From: Isoetes taiwanensis | Lineage: Eukaryota > Streptophyta > Lycopodiopsida > Isoetales > Isoetaceae | DNA: 64,000 bases | NCBI GenBank assembly: GCA_021234155.1 | Contig: JAJEKV010000012.1 | Coordinates: 4,903,789 to 4,967,788, forward strand | Direction of reading: 5' to 3' | In this document: positions 9,931 to 20,041 of the stretch, one piece after another | How the letters are laid out: every line of letters starts with the position of its first letter | Position numbering within the stretch: the first letter of the stretch is position 1 | The notes under the pieces: generated by a model | The model's database searches: none | Told to the model about the DNA's origin: nothing | The model's input: the letters and a program-made list of their open reading frames with translations, nothing else | Program-made: the position numbers and the translations under genes

Positions 9931-11071
9931 TCAAGGATATTCCTTGCGGATACGGCGCGCCAAGTGCAAATCCTTGGGCATGAGCGTTACCCTCTTCGCA
10001 TGGATCACGCAGAGGTTTCCTTCCTCGAACAATTGGGTGAGCTCGGCATCGGCAGCTACCTGCAACACCCTTGTCGTGAGCGACGTCACCCTGTAGTCGG
10101 TGGCGAACTCCGGCATCACTTCCCGCATGAGCCGCTCGAATGGTGCCTTCCTAATCAGGAGATTAGTGCACTGTTGAAAGTGCTTAATCTCCCGAAAAAC
10201 TCGGGCATGCCTGGAATTTGGTCCATGATGGACCTTCTTGGGCTTCTCCGATCGTGGCGGCGGCGGCTTGGGCTGGTTCTTGCTGGGTCGGCCGCCCTCC
10301 ACGTACCGCTGGACATTTTGCCGGCAGTACCAGTCATTATACCTCGTCCAACGACGGAGGTATTCCAGTACACTTTTGAGGCGTCAAGAGCTCTCTCTCG
10401 CTGGCCCGAGCGGTGCTCGCCCCTTACCTTCTTGACCACCTTGGGTGGCAGGCCACCGGGTGGGTGGTCTTGCGTCGGGGTTTGAGGACTCCCCCACGAC
10501 CTCGTTCTCTTCCTCATCCGCTTCCTCTTCGCCATCTCCTCCTCCTCCTTCTTCTTCCTCCTCGCGCTGGGGAGGCTCTTCGATCACTATGGTCCCTCGG
10601 GGCGATCATTCCTCCTCTTAGTTCTGCACTCCTCTTCCCTAAGCTCAGCTCGCTCCCTCTTCTTAGTGCTGCTCTCTCTCGTCGGCCACTCATTGACCTT
10701 CTCCTTGCCCTTCTTCTTGATGAAGAAGGCCGCCTCTGAGTGTGCTGCCGTGGGCTGCTCACGGTCTCCCCCTACGCTCCCCGTCTGCTGCTCTACCTCC
10801 GTGTCGGTGGAGGCTCCCAAAATGGCGGGACTTCGTCCCGGTTATTTGAGTGCCCGCCCGAAGAAGCTGCTTGCTGCTACTTCTTGCTAAGCCTCCTCCT
10901 CGAGAGGCGTGGAAGGTGTCGCCGTTCTTTGGAGGAGAACACCTCTTCACCGGGCTTGGGTGAAGGTGTGGCGGAATCTTCTTGACATGGCGACCTGGCT
11001 GCTTTCGTCGCCATCGAGAGTGTAGGCCTCTCTCCAAACTTCCTAGGCTATATCTTTGCAGTGCGTGCCAT
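9931..11071 (-). CDS. Histone H3-like ORF of the gypsy element
   Basis: The C-terminal part (frame open 9931-10302) is a histone H3 fold. Visible pieces are an alpha-N helix ([14 protein letters not shown]), alpha-1 ([15 protein letters not shown]), loop 1, alpha-2 ([27 protein letters not shown]) and alpha-3 ([16 protein letters not shown], then stop). Over the last 29 core residues I count 23 identical to canonical H3, including the buried Cys. Loop 1 is not lengthened as in CENH3. Between ATG (11071) and the fold lies a linker of about 280 codons with Ser/acidic, Lys-rich and Glu-rich runs. The linker is split over frames in this copy, and the tail reads MARTAKI then a stop, versus MARTKQTARK in the other copy. 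Sense to the element, between leader and gag. H3 homology is firm; role unknown. Confidence 0.85.
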
Positions 11072-11626
11072 ACTTAGCGGTCTAGAAAATGGGTGGCGTA
11101 AAAATTTGAGCAAAGAGAGATATGGTGGAGGAAAGGTTGGAGGAAAATGAGGTGGTGAGATATTTAAAAGGAGGGTCCTTGGGAATATTCTCCTACCATA
11201 AATAGGCCTACTTATTAGCCCCCTTATTAATTACACCAATGTACCCTAATTATTAGTACATATTTAATTATTGGCATACATACTTAATTTCGTATTATAC
11301 CTTAGAATTTTTGAATTTCCTAATAGTTGAAGTATTAATTATGGATTTCGCCATTTTTTCACCCAGTCTCAGTTGGCATGATTCTTGACCCATTTTAGGT
11401 GAAATTTGATCACGGATGCATAATTTTCACCAATTTACTAGAAGGTGAATTTGACTCATTCATTTCTTCGTCTAACACTTAACCTATTTTCGGACCCACT
11501 ACCAGGGAAATTGTTTTCCCTATTTTCGAGGTTCGATGGTAGAAATTTTAATTTCGTACCCTATAGGCTTGTTAGACTACTTTCATGGTTATGGTGGGTG
11601 CTAGTTTCTGGTCAGCCAAGAACATC
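11072..11626 (-). other. 5' leader of gypsy element
   Basis: Untranslated region from primer site to the H3-like ATG. AT-rich, matching 679-1242. Confidence 0.6.
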
Positions 11627-11639
11627 GCTCACGATACCA
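11627..11639 (-). other. Primer-binding site, altered copy
   Basis: Same position as the site at 1243-1254, but gctctgatacca is written gctcacgatacca (CTG to CACG). The same change recurs in unrelated repeats in this window, pointing to a systematic sequence error rather than mutation. Confidence 0.75.
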
Positions 11640-11640
11640 T

Positions 11641-13272
11641 TGTGGCGCTCCACTGCTAAATATCACGGCACCCGGTAGTACTTTCGACGAAATCCCGTCC
11701 GGCTCAACAACCGCCACAGGGCCGCCGTCTACCCGCTTTTCTCGAGGGGTGACCCTAGTGCGGGAGGGGGTTTCCTGAAAGGTGTCTTGCAGCGCCCTTC
11801 CCCTATGGGCTCCTATAGGATGGGCGACAAATCGTCGAGAACTAGCAATACAATACAATATACTACCTCGAAGGGTAGCTCAACCACATATCCATAGATG
11901 AAAAGAACATAATCATATGCCATAAAACATGAGAGCTCCCTACCGGTGGCTCGGCACATAAGGTAGTCGGTGACTAGATAGGCCTCAAGATAGAGCGGCC
12001 AGGAGTCATAACAATGGCAATGGCTGGCATAAGACAATAGCTAGGGTTGACCACTCCATCCGCCCCTCACATGCATACTTTGCGGATGGGCTAGATCAAG
12101 CTTGTGGCATGACTCTAACCTTCGGATATGCAATCCCATGGCATCACCCATCGGGACTACTCGGGTTGCATCTCCACGGTCCGGCGAGGTAGGAAGGGTT
12201 GCATCTCCCCTTCCGGGGTCTAGAGGTTCCACAGGCGGCTAGAGAATCGTGGCGACACTGCGATTGGTACCCGGTGAACCCCCAAAACAAGAGCCAAGCT
12301 GACACTTGCAACTCTTAAAGGCGGGCGACACCATTGCCCCGGGGAGGTGTGGGACCCATGCTCGCCCCCACGCGAAGTGACCGACCATAAGCCTAGCCCG
12401 CTATGGGATCCCCCGAAGCCCCCACTCGGCGGGGATCCTCCCTCCATCTTGCCTCTATCCCCGTTGTGTAGTGTTGAGTCATATCATAGCTTCCATAGCC
12501 CGGTGGGTTCCTATGCACAGGCCGCATCTAATAGGAACTAAGGGATCTACACTAGGAGCATACTACATATGGCCCTAGGTCTTTACCCCCCTTCCCAATA
12601 CAAGAGGAGCAACATGATCAACCAACATCACATACATCACATCATGATCAATATCATATGAACATCTTAACCTAATCATACATATCTAACTAACAGTTAG
12701 GGTTCCTTGATTAGGGTTCAAGATGTTCAACAAAGGTTCTAGGGTGGCTCTACTCTAGACACGAAATACTAACCCATCTGGGTGCTAACTTCGGATGAAC
12801 TAACATGAGCCCTACTCAACCTACCTCCTCGAGCGCTTCCTCCCATCCTGGCGTCTCCATACTCCTTGGCGTGGGTGAAGGCTTGCTCCCTCTGATCATA
12901 CACACCTTCCGGGGCTGCTTTGCTCAGGCTAGACTATGATGACGGTGCTCGAAGCGGGGTTTTTGGGCGTGGATGAGAGTTCAGGTGCTAGGTTCGGGAA
13001 AAGGGTCTAGGGTTAGGGTTAGAGCCAATATAGGTGTGGGTCCACATGGGATGCCATGTGGCACCACTAAGATGAGGCCGTGTGGCGGTTGCCCAATAGG
13101 ATAAGGCCATGTGGAAATGAGCCTTATCCTAAGGTTATCTAAGTTAAGCAATTAACTTAGATATGCACCTCTTGCCACTTTCTAAGGCATACAAGGCTAC
13201 CTAGGTAGATTTGTATGGTGACGGGTCCAGGAATATACGTATTTATGGCATATATTCCCCTGGAATGTCACA
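11641..13272 (-). mobile_element. Gypsy LTR (copy B; 5' LTR)
   Basis: About 1.63 kb, TGTGGC...GTCACA as written on the plus strand. It matches LTR copy A along its length, with differences mostly at CAG, CTG and CCAGG sites. In minus orientation it should carry the promoter for the H3-like, gag and pol transcript. I did not identify a convincing TATA box. Confidence 0.87.
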
Positions 13273-13860
13273 CAAGGCGGCTAAGAAGGCTGCTAGAACT
13301 ATGGCAGGTAGCCCTGGGGGCAGCCCACCACCGGAGAGAGGTGCACATAAGATGAAAGGAATAAAAAACGAAGCATGGGGGTCGGCAAACAACGCCCTGG
13401 CCGTCAAATGTTCACTCCCACTTTTTTTTTCTGGAATGCCCTCGGGCCAGGACACATTATCTATATTGCCAAGACACATTATCTATATCGTATTCCATTG
13501 GGTTTTATTTGATACAATATCACTTAGTCTAGATATTCTCTCAAATATAGAGAACCAAATCCTTCAGTCTTAGACATCTTCACCACACTCAGTAGGGTAA
13601 CTATATCTAGTTGAGATCAACATATGTAATTTAGCTCCATCAACTTGAAAGCAGGGGCAGCAGATTTATTGAATCCTGGCTTTCATTAGCATATCGTAGC
13701 TTCATTCAATTCTCTATGCCATAGAAAATTCTGCTTACAAGAAGGTAAGTTGCTTAACTGAATTAGGCCATGTCGAGGCCATGTACGTAGAGCAATACTC
13801 AGCCACTTTTGAATTGCTCTTGAGTTGTGATTTGAAGGTATGGTATGCTGGTTTTGGATA
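13273..13860. other. Flank of gypsy element, nothing recognised
   Basis: Starts caaggcggctaagaagg. It contains a short Ala/Lys/Pro-rich reading frame (13211-13573 overlaps the LTR edge) but no recognisable gene. Confidence 0.4.
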
Positions 13861-13890
13861 TGTCTGATTTATGGATTCCTGTGTGTTTGA

Positions 13891-15580
13891 TTGTGTTGCC
13901 TTAGCAATGGATTCTGGGTTAAACTCTGGCTTCGCTATGAATTTTGGGTTAAGTTCTGGGTTGTTGACAAAGCGGGCTCTGCCATGGCTTTCTCACAGGG
14001 TTGTGGAAGGGCTATTTTTCCTTATAAATTTCTCTATCTTGCTTGGAGACAAACACAGGCGATGGTTGAGGATCACACCACTCAGATCTCACACCTGGCA
14101 GAAGAGCAACAAGCCTCCGTCCCCCAAGTGCTTAAGAAGCAACTGGTTATAGTAAAGCAACAGTTTGCAGGCATTGAGACCCAAGTGCAACAATTGCTTG
14201 ACAGTATTCGCTTGTTGCAGTTTGAAAGGGGCGGGATAGCGGACTCTTCGGCCTCAGGGCACAAATAGACACCATGTCTACGAGGAGATGAAGTTATAAT
14301 GAAGGGCAAGGAGAGAATTGAGCGAGGAGATGGTCAGCGATATCTCCGTCTTGATCGGACATTGCAGATGTCATTGCCACTCGGGGGCATTTCAAATAGC
14401 AACTAACGAAAGTGGGTTGCTCTACGAACCCTTGAGCAGGATCAGCACAATGGAGATCACCTTCACATCGGCCGGATGATGTAATTGCCTCTAGGATCTG
14501 AAGTTGGAACATCGTTCCCTTGTTCAAAGCAAGAGGCACGAGCTCACGAGCTTCTACAATCCAACGAGGGGAAAGGACTCCATGCCAATGCACCGCGAGG
14601 CCTTACAAAATTGTGTATCAGAGTTGGAGCGGCGAAACAATTCCGCCCAGGGCTGAGCTCCGACTTTAGAAGGCATAGGCAATCTCGGGCACCTCGGTGC
14701 CACCCATACTCAAGCACCCATGCGAAGTCGGTCTAGGCGGGCACCCGCGGCCCTACTTCACCATTCCCTCCATGTGAGGACCCTCTTTGTTCATGGACAT
14801 CGGACGGCGCCTTCAACTCCCCGGGCAATGGCGGTACATCTTTGTCCCGGCAAAGCGTTGATCCACGTGAGCTTAGTGGCCTTGAGGCGGAAGGTCATAA
14901 TTTGGTGATCCGTGGCCTGGGAAGAAGAGGGAGAGAATCTCATTCACCAAACTCGGATCATGCATTATCAATCGTATGACATTGCACGGGCTGTACACAT
15001 TGCTCGAGCCAACCGTCATGGTGCTTTCGGCGTTTCCTCCTACAACCGTATTGTCATATTCGCGAGCTTGAGATATGCAAGTGCGGGATGCCATATTGCG
15101 CCAGGGGCAAGCAATTGAAGGGAACATCCTTGTATGTGGACCGAGACCTCACCCGCGCAATAAGAGTCCTCCAGCGTGAGCTCACCAAGGTTCGAGGCAT
15201 CCGTTGTCAAGGAGGAGCCTGGGGACTAGTTCGAGCAAGATGCACATTTTTAGCTCTCAAGAATGTTCTTTGCCAGACCCTCCGGGCCATTCGGCTGCAG
15301 CCCCACCTCCTCGATCATGCTCCTCCACCGTCTGCTCTCCAGCCCCATGCCCTGCTGCCCTTTGCCACTACTCCTGGGTCATATGCCACCCCAACTCCCT
15401 CTTGCTTCTCCTCTGCCCCAACCCCTCTTGCTTCTCACTCTGTCCACATGACTCGATGCGCTCACCGCTTTCCACTCTCCCACAACTCAATCTGCGCATG
15501 CCTCTGCTGCTAACAAATAGGGAATGTGCCTTGGTGGTCTCACAGGAATTGTCGAGGTTTCCCATGGCGGAAGGGGGATA
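13891..15580 (+). pseudogene. LINE ORF1-like region
   Basis: The open frame 13891-14268 contains a long amphipathic segment (TQAMVEDHTTQISHLAEEQQ... QQFAGIETQVQQLLDSI) that looks like a coiled coil, as in LINE ORF1 proteins. After breaks, a segment NLVIRGLGREEGEN near 14900 resembles the first strand of an RNA-binding (RRM-like) domain. A Pro/Ser/Cys-rich tail follows (15200-15580). ORF1 would bind element RNA. The assignment rests on position and composition. Confidence 0.45.
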
Positions 15581-15589
15581 GTCTCAACT

Positions 15590-16420
15590 TCGATTCTTTG
15601 CGGTATGGATCTCATCTTCCTCATGGAGACATGGAAGCAACCACGGGGCGGAGAGGCTACACGATCTTTTAGGCTATCAACATTTCTCGATCTTCAATAG
15701 GCTGCACGAGCAGAGGGACATGGAGGGTTACTGTTATTCTGCAAGGAGTCTTTGGCACGGTCGGTCTTCACGCACAAGATTTGAGAACCTACTTGGGTAC
15801 TTGTGGGTGCGGGTCGCGAGGTGTAGTGGCAACCCTCTCTTCTTGGCTGCTTGCTACTTTCCACATGCGAAAGCAACTTTTACCATGCCCACTCGGATGT
15901 GGGCCAGGGCTAGCTCCATATGTCGATCTATATGATGACATAAAGCAACATAAACGGTTGGGTAGTGTGGTACTCCTTAGAGCAGCCCATGGGACTTGAT
16001 CCTTTGGCTCGGGATGTAATATTCTGGTTGTGCATGTGAGCGGCTTCAGCCCTGAACATCGGATGATAGTCGGGTCCTGGCGCTTTGGCATGCGGTTGCT
16101 TCTACTATGTGGTGTCTTTGACTTGGTAATTTGTAATGGCACAGAGCGGTGGCCTTCCTCTTGTAAGTGCACTGCGAGACAAGAGAATCGGGGGTGGAGG
16201 ATCTAGTGTGGTGGACTATCTATTAGTCATTTGACGGGATGTACATTTGATCAACCACTTTCGGGTAGGCACAGAGCGGTAGAGATGAGAAGGCGGACTC
16301 GGATCACCTTCCCTCTACTGCCGATTGGCTTGGCGGTTGCTAGAACCCCTTCTACGGACACCCCTTGTATACCTCGCTTGCAATTGGATTATGAGCGAGG
16401 CAAAGGATTATGCTAATATG
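15590..16420 (+). pseudogene. LINE AP-endonuclease remnant
   Basis: DLIFLMETWKQP near 15610 fits the conserved D-[IL]-[IL]-F-L-x-E-T-W motif of LINE endonucleases, followed by GLLLFCKESL. Later motifs are scattered over frames. In LINEs this domain nicks the target DNA. Frames are broken several times. Confidence 0.55.
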
Positions 16421-16899
16421 CTCATAGATGACCTTTCGGGAATTTTGCGGGCCCCCACGCTAGAAGCGACAAATGGAGTCGGTGATTGAGCTCCTTGGTG
16501 CTTGTGCGAGAAAGATGTTTTGGGATAGCATGCGAGAGGTATCGAGGGGGCAACATTCCCAAATGTCAGTGGTTTGATCTTTGAGTGTAAGGAATACAAA
16601 TCTTTGGCTCCGTCGGATCTGAGATCTGCAATGCGCCCACATGCCACCACACAAGTGTCGTGCTTTCTTGAAGGCAAAGAAATCTCGATTACATTGCCGT
16701 CATCAAAGGGAAATGTTTTTCCATGTTGAAAAGCCATCCTAGAATCTTTTGGCGCCAAGGTTCTTGAAAGCCATCGACCCTCTGGGGAACATCACTAATG
16801 GCGGTGGGAACAATACCTGCGGCAACTCTATGATCCTCAAGGGACCACGAGCACTCATAACCCCCCACAGAATGGTCCGGCATTAGAAATCCACAGAGG

Positions 16900-18160
16900 A
16901 TGATGTTACCCGAGTGCGGCGTTTGGCCAATGGGAAAGCAACGGACTGGATGGTATGCGCGAGGAGTTGCTCAAGTGGGCGGGGAGCCTATGGTACCAGT
17001 CCTAACCCCTATGTTCCTTGAGGCGTTACGAGGGAAGGATTCCTCCGGCGGTGGACCACAAGCGAGTTGTCCCCATTTACAAGGCAAAGAGATCCACATA
17101 GTCCAACCAATTAGAACAATCATGGTCGGTTCGGTATTTGCCAAAGCGCTATTTGGCATTATTGAGCAACAGTTGACCGGTGGGTGGAAGCTTAGCAGTG
17201 TCTGAGCTCTCACACAAGCGGGGGGTTGAGACCACGGCATTCAACCATTGATCATATCTTCACATTGAGGACTTTGGTTGAGGATAGCGAAACCCTCGGC
17301 GGGACTGTATTGTTGCTTTGTTGACTTTGCGAAGGCTTTTGACACGTTCCTCGGGGAAAAGTTATGGGAAAGATTGCGGCAACTAGAGGTTCCCGTGGAT
17401 ATGCAAAATGCGATTATCTGAGGTTTATGCGAGAGTTGTCTGAGGCCGAATCGCGGATAGCGGGACAACCATTCACTAGCGATATTGGGGTCCGCGGGGG
17501 ATGTCCTCTTTCCCCAACATTGTTTGGTGCGTACATTGACCGGTTGGAACGGCTCATGGACAATGGGGGTGGCGGGACCCAACTTTTGCATCAGGTCATC
17601 GGACAACTCATCTATCTGAGGCGATGTTGACCTCTTAGCTCACACTCCGAGGAGGATATGTAGTCTCACTTAGATGCTCGGATACATTCACCGACCCCCA
17701 CGGACATGAGCGTCAATCGGCCAAGACCAAGGTGGTCCTAATCTCATCCTCGCGCCATCAAGGTCCCCTTCATTCCTTATCGAGGGCAACAAGTGGAGGT
17801 GACACCCACCCTACAGTGTATCACGGGAGTGGGTTTCCTTCTACACTATCTTTGGGACACTTCCATAAGATTGCGTGTAGCGGCGGTTTTGGAAAGCACT
17901 CTATGCAATGCGAGAACAATAACCACCAGAGCAGAACTATATGGCGGGGCATCGGGGCACATCGTTCGAGGGTATTGGTAGAGCCCGTTCTTTTATGCGG
18001 AGTTGAAGTAAGGGGCCCGGTGGTGTCCCTTGCTACTTGGAGTGACTTAGAGCAGTGCGAGAAGGCCTTCTTATACGGGCACTTTCGGGTGAAATCCACG
18101 GTCCCATATCAAATTTTTGTTAGGAGACGGGTTTCCGCCGCGCCCGGCAATGACCCTTGA
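16900..18160 (+). pseudogene. LINE reverse transcriptase
   Basis: Read across frames: PIYKGKG-like then PTNYRTIMVGSVFAK (about 17080-17140), LLCFVDFAKAFDT (catalytic Asp, about 17310-17345), GVRGGCPLSPTLFGAYIDRL (17488-17550), then the YADD region in a damaged stretch after 17600, and SAKTKVVLISSS (17715-17745). The C-terminal part VEPVLLCGVEVRGPVV (about 17980) is matched by the truncated copy at 40.9-41.2 kb. It is clearly a non-LTR RT, and no single frame is intact. Confidence 0.8.
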
Positions 18161-18826
18161 TAGACACATCATCTATTTCCCGGAAGGTGGTGAATATGGA
18201 TGATGATAAATCTCACCGCCTTAGCTTATCACGGTGGCAATGGGAACCACAGCGACTCAGAATTGTTGGAAGGATAAAAAGTCACGTTGGCTAACTAGAT
18301 GGAATGCATCCGGTAGAAAGAAAGATCGTGACCGCCTTTGAGATGTTACCTTGATGCTTGTTTCTCCAGCAAGCTTTGGGATTCGGGGGCTCACGGAGCA
18401 AGTCAAAACATCACATTACAAAAGCGACACATAAATCCCACATTAGAGCGAGGCCCGGCGCTACCCTACGGTCACATCGCCCATGAAAAAGCGCGGGCAT
18501 ATCGCCTCCATTCGCGGGTGCCCACCATCTCCTGGGATTGGAGGGCAGTCGGCGGATTGGGGGAACCATACGTCGGGATAGGGTTTGTCAATGCTACGGG
18601 CGGGGCTGTTGAGGATGAGTGTCACACTTTCGAGCTGCCCAAAGATATGATGATTTGGACCGCTATGGCTCGATTGATTAGGTGCGATGAGCGCTACACA
18701 CGATCTTTGGGGCGCGGCCACGGTTAAGCTCCTTTCGGATCATACATTCGAGGAAATCTTGGACTTGAGGGCTCGGATATGCCCCGAGTCAACCATTTAA
18801 TTGATGTCGGCGATCTTATTGCTGCC

Positions 18827-18869
18827 GCGGTTTTCCCTCGAAAACCCTTGGTGAGGGGTTTTTAATCCG
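18827..18869 (+). other. Conserved 3'-UTR hairpin of the LINE
   Basis: GGTTTTCCCTCGAAAACC forms a tight hairpin, followed by GGGGTTTTTAATCC. The same module recurs at 38827-38875 and 40152-40200 (minus strand) and in the elements at 58.2 and 63.4 kb. In other LINEs such 3' structures are recognised by the RT. Confidence 0.6.
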
Positions 18870-18942
18870 AGGCGATGTGTGGCTGCTGCGCTTTTTGTAT
18901 TGGGTCCCATGGGGCGATTGGTCTCCGTGGACGATAAAACAA

Positions 18943-19004
18943 TTCTATTCTATTCTATTCTATTCTCTATTCTATTCTATTCTATTCTATTCTATTCTAT
19001 TCTA
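18943..19004 (+). repeat. TTCTA-type pentanucleotide tail of LINE
   Basis: About twelve copies of ttcta/tattc with small interruptions, directly after gtggacgataaaa. It is the 3' terminus of the LINE. Confidence 0.8.
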
Positions 19005-19600
19005 CTATAGCAATGGAGGGATGCAGTATCACAGGAATATGTATTAAGAACATAGATTGACTCTATGGGCATTTATTTTGGGGTCTTTGTCTATTTACAA
19101 ATGGCACCATCCCCCTCCCCTTCCTCCCTCCTTTTATTTTGAGGTTGAGTCTTGTGTTTTGCCAAAGGTTCTTTGTGTTCAAAGGGCGGCGAAAAAATTT
19201 TTTGGAGCCAGTTTATAGATCTCAACACTTGCTTTCTTGCATGCCCCTTGTTGCAGTTTTATGCAGCTTGTCCTCTTTTCTTGACTTAGCTGAATTGTTG
19301 CATTTTGACATATTCAATTTGTTAATGCAATTTTAGGCACGTTTGAATTGGAGCTATAGTCCCAGCTGTTTGGATATGGTGGCAAGTTTGGGTTAAGGCA
19401 ATGCTCTAACTTCCATATTGACTTGCTGTAATGGTTACATAATCATATGCTGTGGTGGAAAAGGGTGCTTGACTCCATCACAAATTTTGTGAACGGCGAA
19501 GAATGCATAAGAGAGAATATATCAGGGAATTTTTTGCAAATCAATGGCCACAATTTGATAATAAGAGAGAACAAGTGATAAGTTGAAGATAGGGTGGCTA
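19005..19600. other. No gene recognised
   Basis: Flank between the LINE tail and the KP4-like pseudogene. Only short ORFs without recognisable content. Confidence 0.5.
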
Positions 19601-19604
19601 TCAC

Positions 19605-19613
19605 TATAAAATA
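19605..19613 (+). promoter_or_regulatory. TATA box of KP4-like pseudogene
   Basis: TATAAAATA, 57 bp before the ATG at 19670. The same motif with similar surroundings precedes the second KP4-like copy (51088-51095, minus), so promoter and coding region were duplicated together. Confidence 0.55.
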
Positions 19614-19669
19614 GAATGGAGTGATCAACACACCTTCATTTCTTACAATATCTGCCCTTCCAATATACT

Positions 19670-20041
19670 ATGAATTTCACGAGTTGTATGGCATTGTTCC
19701 TCACATATGCCTTGTTGTTGCTTGCATTGCAAGGTGTTCATGGCGATTCTTACTCATGATCCGACTCTGCATTGTGGAAGGGACTTGCACAAAGCGAATG
19801 CGATGCTGTGGGGCACCAGATTCAGGCTGGCAACCGCTACTTCACTAGCAGTAATAGGGGTTCCACAGGCGTCTGCTCCGGCCATTGTAGTCTCTTTATC
19901 TCCGGTTCCAACTACGGCCTCACAGATTCCAAAATGATCACTGCCTTCGATGAGCTTTGCGCTCGCAATTGTAAAAAATGTGGCGACAAGACCTACAATG
20001 ATGGTTGCAAGTTTAAGGCTGACTATATCACTGGATGCTAA
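19670..20041 (+). pseudogene. KP4-like secreted cysteine-rich protein, stop at codon 30
   Basis: The frame from ATG 19670 to TAA 20041 spans 124 codons and is open except for TGA at 19757-19759. Residues 1-25 form a signal peptide (hydrophobic LLLLALQ core, then GVHG). The mature part has eight visible cysteines, with the C-terminal spacing C-x3-C-x2-C-G and a final Cys at the last residue. This resembles the KP4 killer-toxin fold known from smut-fungus virus toxins and from plant, especially moss, genes. The stop falls where the related copy at 50.6-51.0 kb has Cys, so the first cysteine codon became TGA. Plant KP4-like proteins are thought to act in defence. The KP4 assignment is from pattern only and moderate; the secretory nature is clear. 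Confidence 0.6.

Larger units (their letters stand above)
1256..13272 (-). mobile_element. Full-length Ty3/gypsy chromovirus with an H3-like ORF
   Basis: Order on the minus strand: LTR (13272-11641), primer site, leader, H3-like ORF (11071-9931), spacer with hairpin repeats, small ORF, gag, protease, RT, RNase H, integrase, chromodomain-like tail, polypurine tract, LTR (2897-1256). Total length is about 12.0 kb. Domain order RT-RNaseH-IN marks it as Ty3/gypsy, and the tail after integrase suggests the chromovirus branch. Pol is split by several frame breaks, so as written the element is non-autonomous. Some breaks may be sequence errors. An extra sense ORF before gag is unusual in this branch. 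Confidence 0.88.
13860..19004 (+). mobile_element. LINE (non-LTR retrotransposon), degenerate, nearly full length
   Basis: Order: ORF1-like region (13891-15580), endonuclease (15590-16200), reverse transcriptase (16900-17700), C-terminal region (17700-18730), 3' UTR with a conserved hairpin (about 18827-18869) and a TTCTA-repeat tail (18943-19004). Reading frames are interrupted throughout. The 3' tail type (short tandem repeat instead of poly-A) is shared by copies at 38.7, 39.0 and 40.1 kb. The 5' end is uncertain. Confidence 0.75.

Noticed and set aside
9931-10302. Centromeric H3 (CENH3) as identity of the histone fold
   Set aside because: Loop 1 is not lengthened, and the helix residues follow canonical H3. 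The tail start is also canonical.
9964-10485. Plus-strand ORF of 173 codons
   Set aside because: Antisense shadow of the histone-fold region; no motif of its own.
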